DNA of 64,000 nucleotides, taken from assembly GCF_008123965.1 (NCBI RefSeq), contig NZ_VSTH01000023.1, forward strand, positions 62,001-126,000, in the 5' to 3' direction. Below, in pieces: positions 26,647 to 35,085 of this stretch. Below the pieces are notes generated by a model that did no database searches, was not told where the DNA came from, and saw only the letters and a list, made by a program, of their open reading frames with translations. The translations under genes and the position numbers were made by a program. Numbering within the stretch: the first letter of the stretch is position 1; each line of letters begins with the position of its first letter. The DNA is from Bradyrhizobium hipponense. Its GTDB lineage: Bacteria; Pseudomonadota; Alphaproteobacteria; Rhizobiales; Xanthobacteraceae.

Positions 26647-27228
26647 TCATGTCGTCTGCGCCTGGCAGAACGAGCGCGCCTTGTCGGTCCACGCGCCGAA
26701 GCCGCTTGAGACAAGATGCGCGACGATGTGGCAGACATAGCGCTTCTGCGCCGGCTGGTTGTTGGGGCCCGCGTTGTAGCGGGCGACAGCCATGGTCCAG
26801 CTACCCTCGCGCTGCTTCAACTCCTTCAGGAAGCGCGCCGCGTAATCGACATTCCTGGCCGGATCGAACATTGCCTGCACCGAAGCGAACTTGTCGCCAT
26901 GGTAGTAGTGGTTGATCTGCATGCAGCCGAGGTCGATGAGCTTGATGCCCTTGCTTCGCATCGCTTCGAAATTCGTGATCGCGTCCCCCATGTCCTTGGC
27001 GAACACCGTCTGTCCCTCGGCGCCGAGCGCGTAAGGATAGAGCGCACCGCGACGCCCGGTTTCGGTCAGGCCAACCGCATAGAGAATGCCGAGTGGAATT
27101 CCGTGCTGCCGCGAGGCGCGCGCCATCTCGCGCTCGCAGGGGCGTGCGCCGTCGGTGGCGGCCTGCGCGGCGCCGGCGTTACAGATAAACAGGGCCGCGA
27201 CGAAGATGCGGCGCCACGTCCTGGTCAT
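26647..27228 (-). CDS. Flagellar-cluster lytic transglycosylase
   Basis: 193 residues: signal peptide (about 23 residues ending AQA), then a soluble SLT domain with the catalytic Glu56 in GLTETGRRG, LGCMQINHYYHG and MAVARYNAGPN. It would cleave peptidoglycan so the rod can cross the wall, the role of the SltF protein in Rhodobacter and the orf38 product in the Sinorhizobium cluster. That the flgJ-like protein here lacks a muramidase domain fits. The start overlaps the fliK 3' end by 50 bases in another frame. Confidence 0.9.
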   Translation of the reverse strand: MTRTWRRIFVAALFICNAGAAQAATDGARPCEREMARASRQHGIPLGILYAVGLTETGRRGALYPYALGAEGQTVFAKDMGDAITNFEAMRSKGIKLIDLGCMQINHYYHGDKFASVQAMFDPARNVDYAARFLKELKQREGSWTMAVARYNAGPNNQPAQKRYVCHIVAHLVSSGFGAWTDKARSFCQAQTT

Positions 27229-28477
27229 GACGCGTCTCCTGATTGGGTTGGCGCTCTTGCCGCGCTTGCTTGGCTCCGCCGTCCGATTGCCCGGGCGACG
27301 TGCTCGCGCCGTCGAACGTCCCTTGCGACTGCGGCGATTGCTGTTGCTGGCCAGAGAGCTGCGGCTGCGACTGGCCGGAGCCAGACTGGAATCCGTCCAG
27401 CGAGCCGTGCTGGACAGGTGCGACCTCGGCGACATAGCCTGCCGACTGCATGAGCTCGCGGATCGAATCGCGCTGCTGGTCCAGCATCTGGCTCGTGTCC
27501 TTGCGCTCGGCCGCGAGATGGACGGAGACCTCCGTGCCGACGAGACGAAGCCGAACGGTAACGTTGCCGAGCGCCGGCGGCTCGAGATTGATCGTAAGAA
27601 TCCTCAGCGGCTGATCGGGTGCGTTGGCCTGGGGCGCCGCGAGATCCGGCGCAGCGGATGCCGCCGGTGCAGGCGAACCCTTCAGCTCCGACACCACCGC
27701 ATTCGCGACCTGTTGGGTCGCGCTGAACTGCGCGGGCGGCAGATGCGTCTCCTGCTGAACCACCGTGACCTTGGTCGCTTCGGGCAACGCGTCCCGTGCC
27801 GACACCTTCGCGGCGCGCTCTACGTTGGCTGTGACGGCTTCGAATCCGGGTGCGATGGGCATCGCCCTCGGCGAAGCATCGCTGCCCTCCTGCGCGGCCG
27901 CCGGTTGCGCAGCCGCGACTAGCGGACGCGAGCCGGATGGAACGGGGGGAACGACATCGCCCGCCGCGCCCTTCGTCATGCTCACGCTCTGAACGTCGCG
28001 CTTCGCCAAGGACTGTCGCTCATCCCGCGCAGAGGTGTCTTTCTTGTCGCCCGCTGGCGGTTGTATCTGCGGCTTCATGGCCGGCATGGCGGCGAGGTCC
28101 TGCCCGACGATCATGGGACTGCTCGATCGGCTCTGGATGTCGGCCTTCACGACCTGGTCGACCGGACTCTGGGCTTCCAACGATTTGGACTCCTCGACTG
28201 CCTCAGTGCGCTCGCGCACCGCATCGTCCTTCTTGCCCTTCTCGGTCGGATGCGCGAGATGCGTGCGCAGCGCTCCGGCTTTCACGGTCGCGTCGCCGCC
28301 TTCATCGTTCAGCGCCCGCTTCGCAAGGTTCGAGACGGTGTGGAGCAGATCGTTAAACGCCGCGTCTCCGGAGGATTTCCCCCCGGCATTCTTGCCGGCG
28401 CGCGACGTCCCGCGCATGCCGAGGCTTTCGGCGAGACCAGAGAAAAGCTGCGCGGAGGTTCCGTTGAGCTTGGTCAT
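27179..28477 (-). CDS. fliK: Flagellar hook-length control protein FliK (MotD)
   Basis: 432 residues. A long charged, Ala/Pro/Ser-rich N-terminal ruler region (1-280) leads to the C-terminal hook-length domain with LNLEPPALGNVTVRLRLVG, TEVSVHLAAERKDTSQML and IRELMQSAGY. FliK sets hook length and switches export from hook to filament proteins; the rhizobial protein was first called MotD. The tail after residue 360 is Gln/Ser-rich and its last codons overlap the transglycosylase signal-peptide coding region by 50 bases. Overlaps the motC stop by four bases. Confidence 0.92.
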   Translation of the reverse strand: MTKLNGTSAQLFSGLAESLGMRGTSRAGKNAGGKSSGDAAFNDLLHTVSNLAKRALNDEGGDATVKAGALRTHLAHPTEKGKKDDAVRERTEAVEESKSLEAQSPVDQVVKADIQSRSSSPMIVGQDLAAMPAMKPQIQPPAGDKKDTSARDERQSLAKRDVQSVSMTKGAAGDVVPPVPSGSRPLVAAAQPAAAQEGSDASPRAMPIAPGFEAVTANVERAAKVSARDALPEATKVTVVQQETHLPPAQFSATQQVANAVVSELKGSPAPAASAAPDLAAPQANAPDQPLRILTINLEPPALGNVTVRLRLVGTEVSVHLAAERKDTSQMLDQQRDSIRELMQSAGYVAEVAPVQHGSLDGFQSGSGQSQPQLSGQQQQSPQSQGTFDGASTSPGQSDGGAKQARQERQPNQETRHDQDVAPHLRRGPVYL

Positions 28478-29664
28478 GGTCGTCGGTCCTTGGTGAGCAG
28501 TTCCAGTTCGCCGAGTTGCTTGCGGCCGCGCGCAAGCGTCGAGGTCGACGACGCGAGATCGAGGCGCGCTGGCGTAGGCGGAGGCTTATCGGCCGTGGCA
28601 CCGGCCGACGCGCCCGCGATCGGCTTGCGGACATCGAGCGCGAGCTGGATCGTTGCATTCAGAAACGGAGCGTCGCGCTCAGGTAGCTTTGACCGGTCAA
28701 GCGCCTTTAACTCGGCGAGTCCGCCGTCATATTCGTCGGTGAGTGCGCGCGAGACGCCGCGGAATAAATGCGCACGCTCGCGATCCGCCGTGGCATCGGC
28801 GCTGAGCGTCAGCGCCCGCTCCCCTGCGAGCCGGGTCACGGCCAGTCGCCCGCGGAGCATCGCGGCGCGGGCAATGACGAGATAGAGCTTGAGGCGGCTG
28901 GCGCGATCGATCTGCTCCAGCAGGGTGCCGATCCGCGCGAAGCGACGGTCGTCGAGGGCGAGGCTCGATTGCGTCAGGCCCGAGGAGAAGCGCTGCCAGA
29001 AATCGCCGGCATAGATGGAGTTGCGGTAATGGCGGATATAGGCCAGCGTCAGGAACTCGAATTTGTCGAAGTCCTCGGCCTGCCCGACCAGCAGGATCTC
29101 GCGCCGTAGCGCCGCCTCCTCTACAAGCGTCCCCGGCAGGAGCAGGCGGGCGTCGTCCAGACGCTCGATCGCGAGCGATGCCTCGGAGCGCGCGAACAGC
29201 GCGCCCTGGACCAGCGCGACCTGCCCGCCCAGGCCCGATGGAATGGTGCGCGGCTTGACGTCCTTCAGCAGTTCGCGGGCTTCGTCCTGGCGACCCTCGA
29301 CATAGGCCAGTGCGCCATTGAGCAGCCGCTCGTCGACGTTCAGCTTGTCGCGCGGCAGCTTGCGGACGATCTGCGGCGCGCCGCCGCTGAGCAGATAGAT
29401 GACGACAGCCTGGCCGTTCTGCGGATTGCTCCAGACGCTCGCATCGGCTGCGAGAAACTTTTCGCCGATCTGCCTGATCAGCGCGATGTGGCTGCCATGA
29501 GCAGCCGTGTCGCCATTGGCGATTCCGTCCTGCACTGCCTGCAATGCACGGACGAGCTCATAGGGTTCGACCGATGCCGACGCAGGCTCGGCAATTGCGC
29601 GTGCCGCGGTGAGCGGCAGCACCATCAGCAGCAGTAGCACGGCGCTAAGCAGCGGCCCGATCAA
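28474..29664 (-). CDS. motC: Periplasmic motility protein MotC
   Basis: About 396 residues from a TTG at 29664 that overlaps the motB stop (TTGA); this gives a signal peptide LIGPLLSAVLLLLMVLPLTA. An ATG in that hydrophobic stretch is an alternative. The mature part is helical with repeated short motifs (YVEGRQDEARELLKDVKP), as in MotC of Sinorhizobium, a periplasmic protein that binds MotB and tunes the motor. The motB-motC-fliK order is the rhizobial one and its dedicated chaperone gene motE lies upstream at 38158-38925. Confidence 0.88.
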   Translation of the reverse strand: MIGPLLSAVLLLLMVLPLTAARAIAEPASASVEPYELVRALQAVQDGIANGDTAAHGSHIALIRQIGEKFLAADASVWSNPQNGQAVVIYLLSGGAPQIVRKLPRDKLNVDERLLNGALAYVEGRQDEARELLKDVKPRTIPSGLGGQVALVQGALFARSEASLAIERLDDARLLLPGTLVEEAALRREILLVGQAEDFDKFEFLTLAYIRHYRNSIYAGDFWQRFSSGLTQSSLALDDRRFARIGTLLEQIDRASRLKLYLVIARAAMLRGRLAVTRLAGERALTLSADATADRERAHLFRGVSRALTDEYDGGLAELKALDRSKLPERDAPFLNATIQLALDVRKPIAGASAGATADKPPPTPARLDLASSTSTLARGRKQLGELELLTKDRRP

Positions 29665-31022
29665 GAACGCTTCTCCCGGATCAGGATCTCGATCCGGCGG
29701 TTCTGCGCGGCGGCGGGATCGTTCGGGAGTTTCGGCCGGCGGTCGGCGTAGCCTTCGACATGCTCGATCCGCTGCGCATCGACGCCGGAGCGGACCAGCA
29801 TGTAATAGGCCATCTGGGCACGAGCGGTCGACAGCCGCCAATTGTCGTACGTTTCCGACCGGTACGGCCGATTGTCGGTGTGGCCGCGGACGATGATTGG
29901 GCCCTGGCGCTTGGTCAGCAGCGGCCCGATCTTGTCGATCACACGGATCAGCTCGGGGCGCGGCTCGGCTGAGCCGACCGCGAACATTCCGAAGCTCGCA
30001 TCATCGGTCAGGCTGATCAGAAGACCGTCCTCGACCTGACGAACCTCGGCCACCGGTCCCGCGCCGGCCTTGATGTCCGACAGCGCGTCGGCGATCGCGG
30101 CCTGAAGCTGCTTGACGGTCGGCTGCTGAACCTGGGCGGCTTCGCGCGGATCGGCGTCCCTCGCGGCATCGGCGGGTCGCGGCGGCGCCGTGGCGTTGGC
30201 AGGCGCGTTGGCTTGTGTGTTGACTTGTGTGTTGGCTTGGGCGCCCGGCTGAGCGTTCGCCTGGGCGCTGGCTTCGCGCGAAGACTGCGACGGCGTGGGT
30301 CCGGGCGGCAGCAGTGGTGAGAGGCTTGCGGACGACGCGTCTGGGTTCGGAGCGACGCTTCCGCCGGCATCGTCCGACTTTGCACGGCGCGCCTGCGGCT
30401 CGCCCTGGCCCGTACCGGCCGGGTTGTCGCGCGCGGAAGCATTCGGCTTCGGCTCGTTCTCGATGATGCGATCGGCATCCTTGGAAGCTTGCGGAGCAAG
30501 CTTCCAATAGCCCGGGTCGAACGGATCGCGATAGGCGTCGCCACCCTTGAGACCGTCTTCTTCCGCGGACGTCAGGGCGCCGGCGCGCCGCTGGCCTGAG
30601 GCCTGGTTCGCACTATTGGCGATCTCGGCAAGCGTGGCGTAGGGATCGCGAAACAGGACCTTCTCTTCGTAGAACGGCGGCTTCTCCGCCGTCGGCGAGT
30701 CGCCGCGGCGCTCCTCGCTCGGCCCGCCCGGCTGACGCTTTCCGTCCTGGCCTTCGAATGAAGACGGCTCCTTCTTGCTCAGGTCCTTGAGGCCCTTGGG
30801 AGCGGGCGCGTTTTCTGAGAGCTTGATCGGATTGAAATAGCTCGCCACCACCTGCTTCTGGTCCTGGTTGAGCGCATTGATCAGCCACATGACAAGGAAG
30901 AACGCCATCATCGCGGTCATGAAGTCCGCATAGGCGATCTTCCAAACGCCACCGTGCGCCTTCTCGTCGTCGAAGGCGCTGCGCCGGCGGATGATCACGA
31001 GCTCTTGCTTGACCTCATTCAT
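29661..31022 (-). CDS. motB: Flagellar stator protein MotB
   Basis: 453 residues. The N-terminal plug and single membrane helix contain the essential proton-binding D33 (YADFMTAMMAFFLVMWLINA). The C-terminal OmpA-type peptidoglycan-binding domain has RGHTDNRPYRSETYDNWRLS and NRRIEILI. The periplasmic linker (residues 60-300) is very long, Pro/Ala-rich and contains short tandem repeats (ANTQVNTQANAPANA). MotB anchors the MotA/B ion channel to the wall. Six bases after the fliH-like stop. Confidence 0.96.
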   Translation of the reverse strand: MNEVKQELVIIRRRSAFDDEKAHGGVWKIAYADFMTAMMAFFLVMWLINALNQDQKQVVASYFNPIKLSENAPAPKGLKDLSKKEPSSFEGQDGKRQPGGPSEERRGDSPTAEKPPFYEEKVLFRDPYATLAEIANSANQASGQRRAGALTSAEEDGLKGGDAYRDPFDPGYWKLAPQASKDADRIIENEPKPNASARDNPAGTGQGEPQARRAKSDDAGGSVAPNPDASSASLSPLLPPGPTPSQSSREASAQANAQPGAQANTQVNTQANAPANATAPPRPADAARDADPREAAQVQQPTVKQLQAAIADALSDIKAGAGPVAEVRQVEDGLLISLTDDASFGMFAVGSAEPRPELIRVIDKIGPLLTKRQGPIIVRGHTDNRPYRSETYDNWRLSTARAQMAYYMLVRSGVDAQRIEHVEGYADRRPKLPNDPAAAQNRRIEILIREKRS

Positions 31023-31028
31023 GGCGAA

Positions 31029-31721
31029 CTACCGGCGCGCCTCCTTCAGGTGTTCGGCCCAAATCGAGATCTGCGTCTCGATCACGGTCTGGTCGGCGAC
31101 GACGCGAACCTCGAAAGTGTCAGCGGCCTCGTATTCGATGCCCGTTCGCCGGGCCGTATCGAGCTGCGCCCGCACGAGATCGAGCAACTCGCCTGGGCCG
31201 GTGATCTTGAATACCGGCACCGGCGAACAACCAGTCAGCGCAGCAATCTGTTCGACCAGAGACCCGATCGCCTTGTCACGCACGGCATCGGCGAGGAACG
31301 GCAGCAGGATCCGCGCAACGGAGCTTGCGATATTGGTTTCGATCTCGCGGCAGGCGGACTCGAAGCCGTTGACGACCGCGACCGCCTGCTGGTCGGACCA
31401 TTTGGCCCGCTCTTCGCCGAGCCGGATGGCGCTACGAACGCGCTCTTCGGCGAGCTTGGCGTCGCCTTCCGCAAGACCGGCGGCATAGCCGCGGCGATGG
31501 GCATCGTCGAGAAGATTGGCGGACGGGGTTTCAGCCTTGGACGCCGGAGGCGGCGACTGAGGCTGCGGCTGCGGTTGAGCCTGGGGCTGAGGCTGAGGCT
31601 CGCGCCGGACCTCCTTCGGTCTTGCCGCCGGCTCCTGGGCCTTCGGCGACGGAACCGGCTGCGACTTGACCCGACCGTTCGCGTCGAACTGCGTCAGGAG
31701 TTTTCCGATTGCCGCGTTCAT
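31029..31721 (-). CDS. fliH: FliH-like flagellar assembly protein
   Basis: 230 residues. A low-complexity Pro/Gln segment at about 40-60 (alternating QP) is followed by the FliH-type region RRGYAAGLAEGDAKLAEER and a C-terminal domain with strand-helix pattern as in FliH/HrpE. FliH regulates the FliI ATPase during export. The fliI gene is distant (49102) and divergent, but the fliF-fliH-motB order supports the call. The ATG overlaps the fliF stop by four bases. Confidence 0.75.
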   Translation of the reverse strand: MNAAIGKLLTQFDANGRVKSQPVPSPKAQEPAARPKEVRREPQPQPQAQPQPQPQSPPPASKAETPSANLLDDAHRRGYAAGLAEGDAKLAEERVRSAIRLGEERAKWSDQQAVAVVNGFESACREIETNIASSVARILLPFLADAVRDKAIGSLVEQIAALTGCSPVPVFKITGPGELLDLVRAQLDTARRTGIEYEAADTFEVRVVADQTVIETQISIWAEHLKEARR

Positions 31722-33343
31722 GCCGCTTCCTCCCGTCGCATCCAGTCTTTAAGGATCGCGGCCGCCTGAGCCTGATCGAGGCGGACGATCTGCTCCAGCC
31801 GCTTCTGCGGGGTTCGCTGCATCTTGCCTTCGAGGTCTTCGACGAGGTTGAGCTCAGCCAGATCGCTTTCCGGCAGTGCGAGGGCTGCGGCGGCCTCGAG
31901 CTCGGCAGCCTCCGCGGCTTCGGTCTGCTCCTGCTGCGCGCGGTGGGTCAGGATGCCGTTGACCGCGGGTCGCAGGCCAAACCAGACCAGCATCGAGGCG
32001 ACGGCCAGGATCGTCACCGCGTTGATGACGCTGCCGAGCTGCTTGTTGATCATCTCGACGAAGCTGATCGGAGGCACCGGCGCCAGCTCGCGTGAGCCCT
32101 CGATGAAGTCGACGGCCGTCACCTGGATCTGATCGCCACGCTGCTTGTCCAGTCCGCCGGCGGTTGCCGCAAGCTGGCTGATCTCGGCGAGCTTGCTGTC
32201 GACGATGGCCTGGTTGCTCTTGTCGCCGAGATCGGCGACAAGCCGCGTGCGGTTGACCAGCACGGCGATGAAGAGCTTCTTCACCGAATAGCCGTCACTC
32301 ACCGTCGTCGTGGTCTTGGATGAGACCTCGAAATTGGTGACGTCCTCTCGGCGCTGCTTGTCTTCGCTGGAGTTCTTGGTACCGCCGGCATTCACCTGCT
32401 GGTCCGGAAGGTTTTGCTGCACCGTCGTCGGCTGCGAGCGATCCGCGTTCTGTGACGTCTCCTTCTCGCGGACGTTCCGAACCGATCGCTCGGCGCGGTT
32501 CTCAGGATCGTAGACAGTCTCGTTGGTCTGGCGCTTGTCGGTCGAGAGTTGCGGAGCGACGCTCACCTCGAAATTGTCCAGGCCCAGATACGGCGTCAGC
32601 GCCTTGCGGATGTTCTCCTGCACCATGCCGCCGACCGTCTTCTGCAGGCTCGCCATCTTGGTCGGCGCGGCGCTGGCCTCGTCCTCTTCGGCCAGCAGCA
32701 TCGAGCCGTCGGCATCCAGCACCGTCACCTTGTCGCGGGTCATGCCGGGGATGGCGGCCGCGACGAGATGGCGGATCGACTGCGCCGTGCGTGCTTCGAT
32801 CGCACCGTCGGTGCGCAGCACGACCGACGCCGACGGCGGCAGCTGCGTGGCGCGGAACGAGCCGCGCACAGGCATGACGATGTGCACCCGCGCCGCCTTG
32901 ACCCCCTTCATCAGCTGGACGGTGCGGGCTATTTCGCCTTCCAGCGCCCGCAGCTTGGTGACCTCCTGCATGAACGAGGTCAGGCCGAGCGAGCCGATCT
33001 TGTCGAACAGCTCGTAGCCGGAATTGGCGCTGGTCGGCAGCCCCTTCTCGGCGAGCAGCATCCGCGCCTGCATGGTCTGGCTGGGGCGCACCGAAACGGC
33101 GTCGCCGGCCGCGCTGACGTCGAAGGTGATGTTCTGCTCGCGCAGCGCGGCGCCGATGCGTGTCACGTCCTCACGGCTGAGGCCGGTATAGAGCGATTCG
33201 AATTCCGGCCGGCTCAGATAATAGGCGCCTCCGACGACGGTGACGAGAACGGCAAAGCCGATCAGTCCCAGGGCCATCAGGCGTCGCGGCCCAAGTTCCA
33301 GCAGATTGTTGAGCAGCTGCTGTAGCTGCGCGCGGCTGAGCAT
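31718..33343 (-). CDS. fliF: Flagellar MS-ring protein FliF
   Basis: 541 residues. First membrane helix at about 25-45 (LMALGLIGFAVLVTVVGGAY), periplasmic ring-building motifs including YTGLSREDVTRIGAALREQN, a second helix near residue 440 (VINAVTILAVASMLVW) and a C-terminal FliG-binding tail (PQKRLEQIVRLDQAQAAAIL). MS-ring is the first assembled part of the motor. ATG 33343 with ACGAGG seven bases upstream is preferred over a longer frame. First gene of a leftward operon; 300 bases separate it from the flagellin genes. Confidence 0.97.
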   Translation of the reverse strand: MLSRAQLQQLLNNLLELGPRRLMALGLIGFAVLVTVVGGAYYLSRPEFESLYTGLSREDVTRIGAALREQNITFDVSAAGDAVSVRPSQTMQARMLLAEKGLPTSANSGYELFDKIGSLGLTSFMQEVTKLRALEGEIARTVQLMKGVKAARVHIVMPVRGSFRATQLPPSASVVLRTDGAIEARTAQSIRHLVAAAIPGMTRDKVTVLDADGSMLLAEEDEASAAPTKMASLQKTVGGMVQENIRKALTPYLGLDNFEVSVAPQLSTDKRQTNETVYDPENRAERSVRNVREKETSQNADRSQPTTVQQNLPDQQVNAGGTKNSSEDKQRREDVTNFEVSSKTTTTVSDGYSVKKLFIAVLVNRTRLVADLGDKSNQAIVDSKLAEISQLAATAGGLDKQRGDQIQVTAVDFIEGSRELAPVPPISFVEMINKQLGSVINAVTILAVASMLVWFGLRPAVNGILTHRAQQEQTEAAEAAELEAAAALALPESDLAELNLVEDLEGKMQRTPQKRLEQIVRLDQAQAAAILKDWMRREEAA

Positions 33344-33603
33344 AAGACCTCGTACCAATGCGAACGTAGATGACACTCCGCTGCGAACCTTGTCTGGAGG
33401 TTGCGTGAGGATACGAACGTGTCGGTTCGCCTTCGAGGCGTTGCAATTTTACAAGAAGCTTGGGCAGCGCAATCGGTTCAATGTCAACATGCAGGCGACC
33501 GGGCGCATGGCACGCGATCGGCTGCGGCGTGTTGCATGAAGGCTGGCGTCAGAAGTCGCTTGCGGGCACGCTTCGTGCCACTACATCCGCCAGTCACGGC
33601 GGG
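33344..33603. promoter_or_regulatory. Promoter region of the fliF operon
   Basis: Leftward transcripts for fliF must start here, since the upstream flagellin gene ends with a hairpin. A TTGACA-like hexamer sits on the minus strand at 33482-33487, but no matching -10 box is evident 17 bases on. In Brucella FtcR binds upstream of fliF, so LafR is the likely activator; its site is not recognisable by eye. No gene seen. Confidence 0.35.
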
Positions 33604-33629
33604 GACCGTGCTCCCTGGGGAGCACGGTC
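33604..33629 (-). terminator. Hairpin after the second flagellin gene
   Basis: GACCGTGCTCCC pairs perfectly with GGGAGCACGGTC around a two-base loop (12 bp stem), 17 bases after the flagellin stop. No U-tract follows in the leftward direction, so it may stabilise the flagellin mRNA 3' end as much as terminate it. Confidence 0.6.
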
Positions 33630-33645
33630 ATTTCGGACTCGCCGC

Positions 33646-34557
33646 TTAGTTACGGAACAGCGACAGGATGCTCTGGCTGTTCTGGTTGGCGATCGAGAGC
33701 GCCTGAACGCCGAGCTGCTGCTGGGTCTGGAGCGCCTGCAGGCGGGTCGATTCCGCATTCATGTCGGCGTCGACGAGCTGGCCGACACCACGATCCACCG
33801 AGTCCATCAGGGTCTTGACGAAATCCGTGTTGGTCGAGATGCGGTTCTTGACCGCGCCGAGATCGGCGGCGGCCGAGGCCACCGAGTTGATCGCGGCCGT
33901 GACCTGCGCGATGAAGCCATCGATCGTGGTCTGGTCAGCGGCCGAATCGGTCAGCAGCGAGATGTCGATCGTGTCGACCGACGCAGTGCCGCTTACCGTG
34001 TCCAGAATGCCGGTCTGGGTGCTGGTATAGAGCGAATAGTTGGCGATCGTCAGAGTGATGGATCCGATGGTGGGCGTGCCGCCGACGCGAGAGAACGACG
34101 ACACCAGGTTGAAGGTCGCCGGCGTGGTCGCGGTCGCGCTCAGCCAGTTCACTCCGTTGAAGGTCGCCGCATTTGCGGTGCCCTTCATTTGCTGCTGGAT
34201 CTGGGTGATGTCCGCCTGGATCTTGGTGCGGTCGATACCGGCAGTCTTGGCTTCGACCAGCAGCGCCTGGAGCTTGGTCAGGCCGCCGGTTTTGTCGCCG
34301 ACAACCGCGGTCAGAGCGGTATATTCGGTGTCGACGGTCGCAGCCGACAGACCGAGCGAGTCGGAGACAGCGGAGAGCGCGGCGTTGTCGGCGCGCATCG
34401 AGGTCGCGATCGACCAGTAGGCGGCGTTGTCCGAGGCAGTCGAGACACGCTGGCCGGTCGATATCCGGTTTTCCGTCGTCTGCAAGCTGGCGCTGACGTT
34501 CCGGAGGGTCTGCAGCGCGGTCATTGCTGCGGAGTTGGTGAGGAGGCTAGAACCCAT
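33646..34557 (-). CDS. lafA2: Lateral (thin) flagellin, second gene
   Basis: 303 residues, a short flagellin with D0/D1 helices and only a small central beta region. N-terminus: SSLLTNSAAMTALQTLRNVS and NRISTGQRVSTASDNAAYWS; C-terminus: MNAESTRLQALQTQQQLGV and SQSILSLFRN. Export is by the flagellar type III system without cleavage. The neighbour at 35086-35994 is nearly identical apart from the central segment and last residue. The numbering follows transcription order. The ATG at 34557 is set by a GGGACAT ribosome-site region conserved with the other copy. Confidence 0.96.
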   Translation of the reverse strand: MGSSLLTNSAAMTALQTLRNVSASLQTTENRISTGQRVSTASDNAAYWSIATSMRADNAALSAVSDSLGLSAATVDTEYTALTAVVGDKTGGLTKLQALLVEAKTAGIDRTKIQADITQIQQQMKGTANAATFNGVNWLSATATTPATFNLVSSFSRVGGTPTIGSITLTIANYSLYTSTQTGILDTVSGTASVDTIDISLLTDSAADQTTIDGFIAQVTAAINSVASAAADLGAVKNRISTNTDFVKTLMDSVDRGVGQLVDADMNAESTRLQALQTQQQLGVQALSIANQNSQSILSLFRN

Positions 34558-34561
34558 TTTG

Positions 34562-34641
34562 ATGTCCCTTTGAAGATTGAATTGAGTTTGGGACATACCG
34601 GGCTTGCACCGGTACGACAGGGCGGCGTCATGCCTTTGGGC
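34562..34641 (-). promoter_or_regulatory. Structured 5' leader of the second flagellin mRNA
   Basis: Read leftward, the leader has CCAAAGGCATGA, TACCGG-7 nt-CCGGTA (34596-34614), then ATGTCCC (34590-34596) and GGGACAT (34562-34568). The last two are complementary and the second contains the Shine-Dalgarno GGGA four bases before the start codon, so the ribosome site can be hidden in a stem. The leader of the other flagellin has the same three elements. Confidence 0.6.
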
Positions 34642-34724
34642 ACGCGAAAATTCGCTTGGAGGGCCCAACCTGTCGTAGCGGCGATGATAGAGGTCGAAGC
34701 TTGTGCGAGGCTTGTGGCTCTGTG

Positions 34725-34996
34725 CCCCGGTTGCAACGCAGGGCAATCGCATATGGATTTCACGCGGATTGTCCGCGGGCTTGCTCGGCCTCTCCCGCTT
34801 GCGGGAGAGGCCGACGCGCTCGCAGAGCGCGGCGGGTGAGGGCTCTCGCCACGCAGGGATGTCCTCCGCAATCCTCAACAATCCCGACGCGGAGACACCC
34901 CCACCCCAGCCCTCCCCCGCAAGCGGGAGAGGGAGCTCACTGCCGATGTCGCCGCATCGTGCACCCATATGCGATTGCCCTGGGATGCAATGGGGC
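34725..34996. mobile_element. MITE-like element with terminal inverted repeats enclosing REP hairpins
   Basis: A perfect 17-bp inverted repeat, AGGGCAATCGCATATGG at 34740-34756 and its complement at 34965-34981, extends imperfectly to about 30 bp on each side. Inside are two copies of a CTCTCCCGCTTGCGGGAGAG-type hairpin (34789-34810 and 34910-34933). No transposase gene is present. It lies upstream of the second flagellin leader. The internal hairpin also occurs at 55104-55219. Confidence 0.6.
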
Positions 34997-35037
34997 GGCC
35001 GAAACTACGGCGTGCTGGCGGCGTCACGCCAAATAAA

Positions 35038-35067
35038 AGGGCCGCGCTTTGCGAGAAGCGCGGCCCT
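35038..35067 (-). terminator. Rho-independent terminator of the first flagellin gene
   Basis: AGGGCCGCGCTT pairs perfectly with AAGCGCGGCCCT (12 bp) around a six-base loop. Leftward it is followed by TTTTATTT, a good U-tract. It lies 19 bases after the flagellin stop. Confidence 0.92.
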
Positions 35068-35085
35068 CCCCGGATTGTTTGAGGC

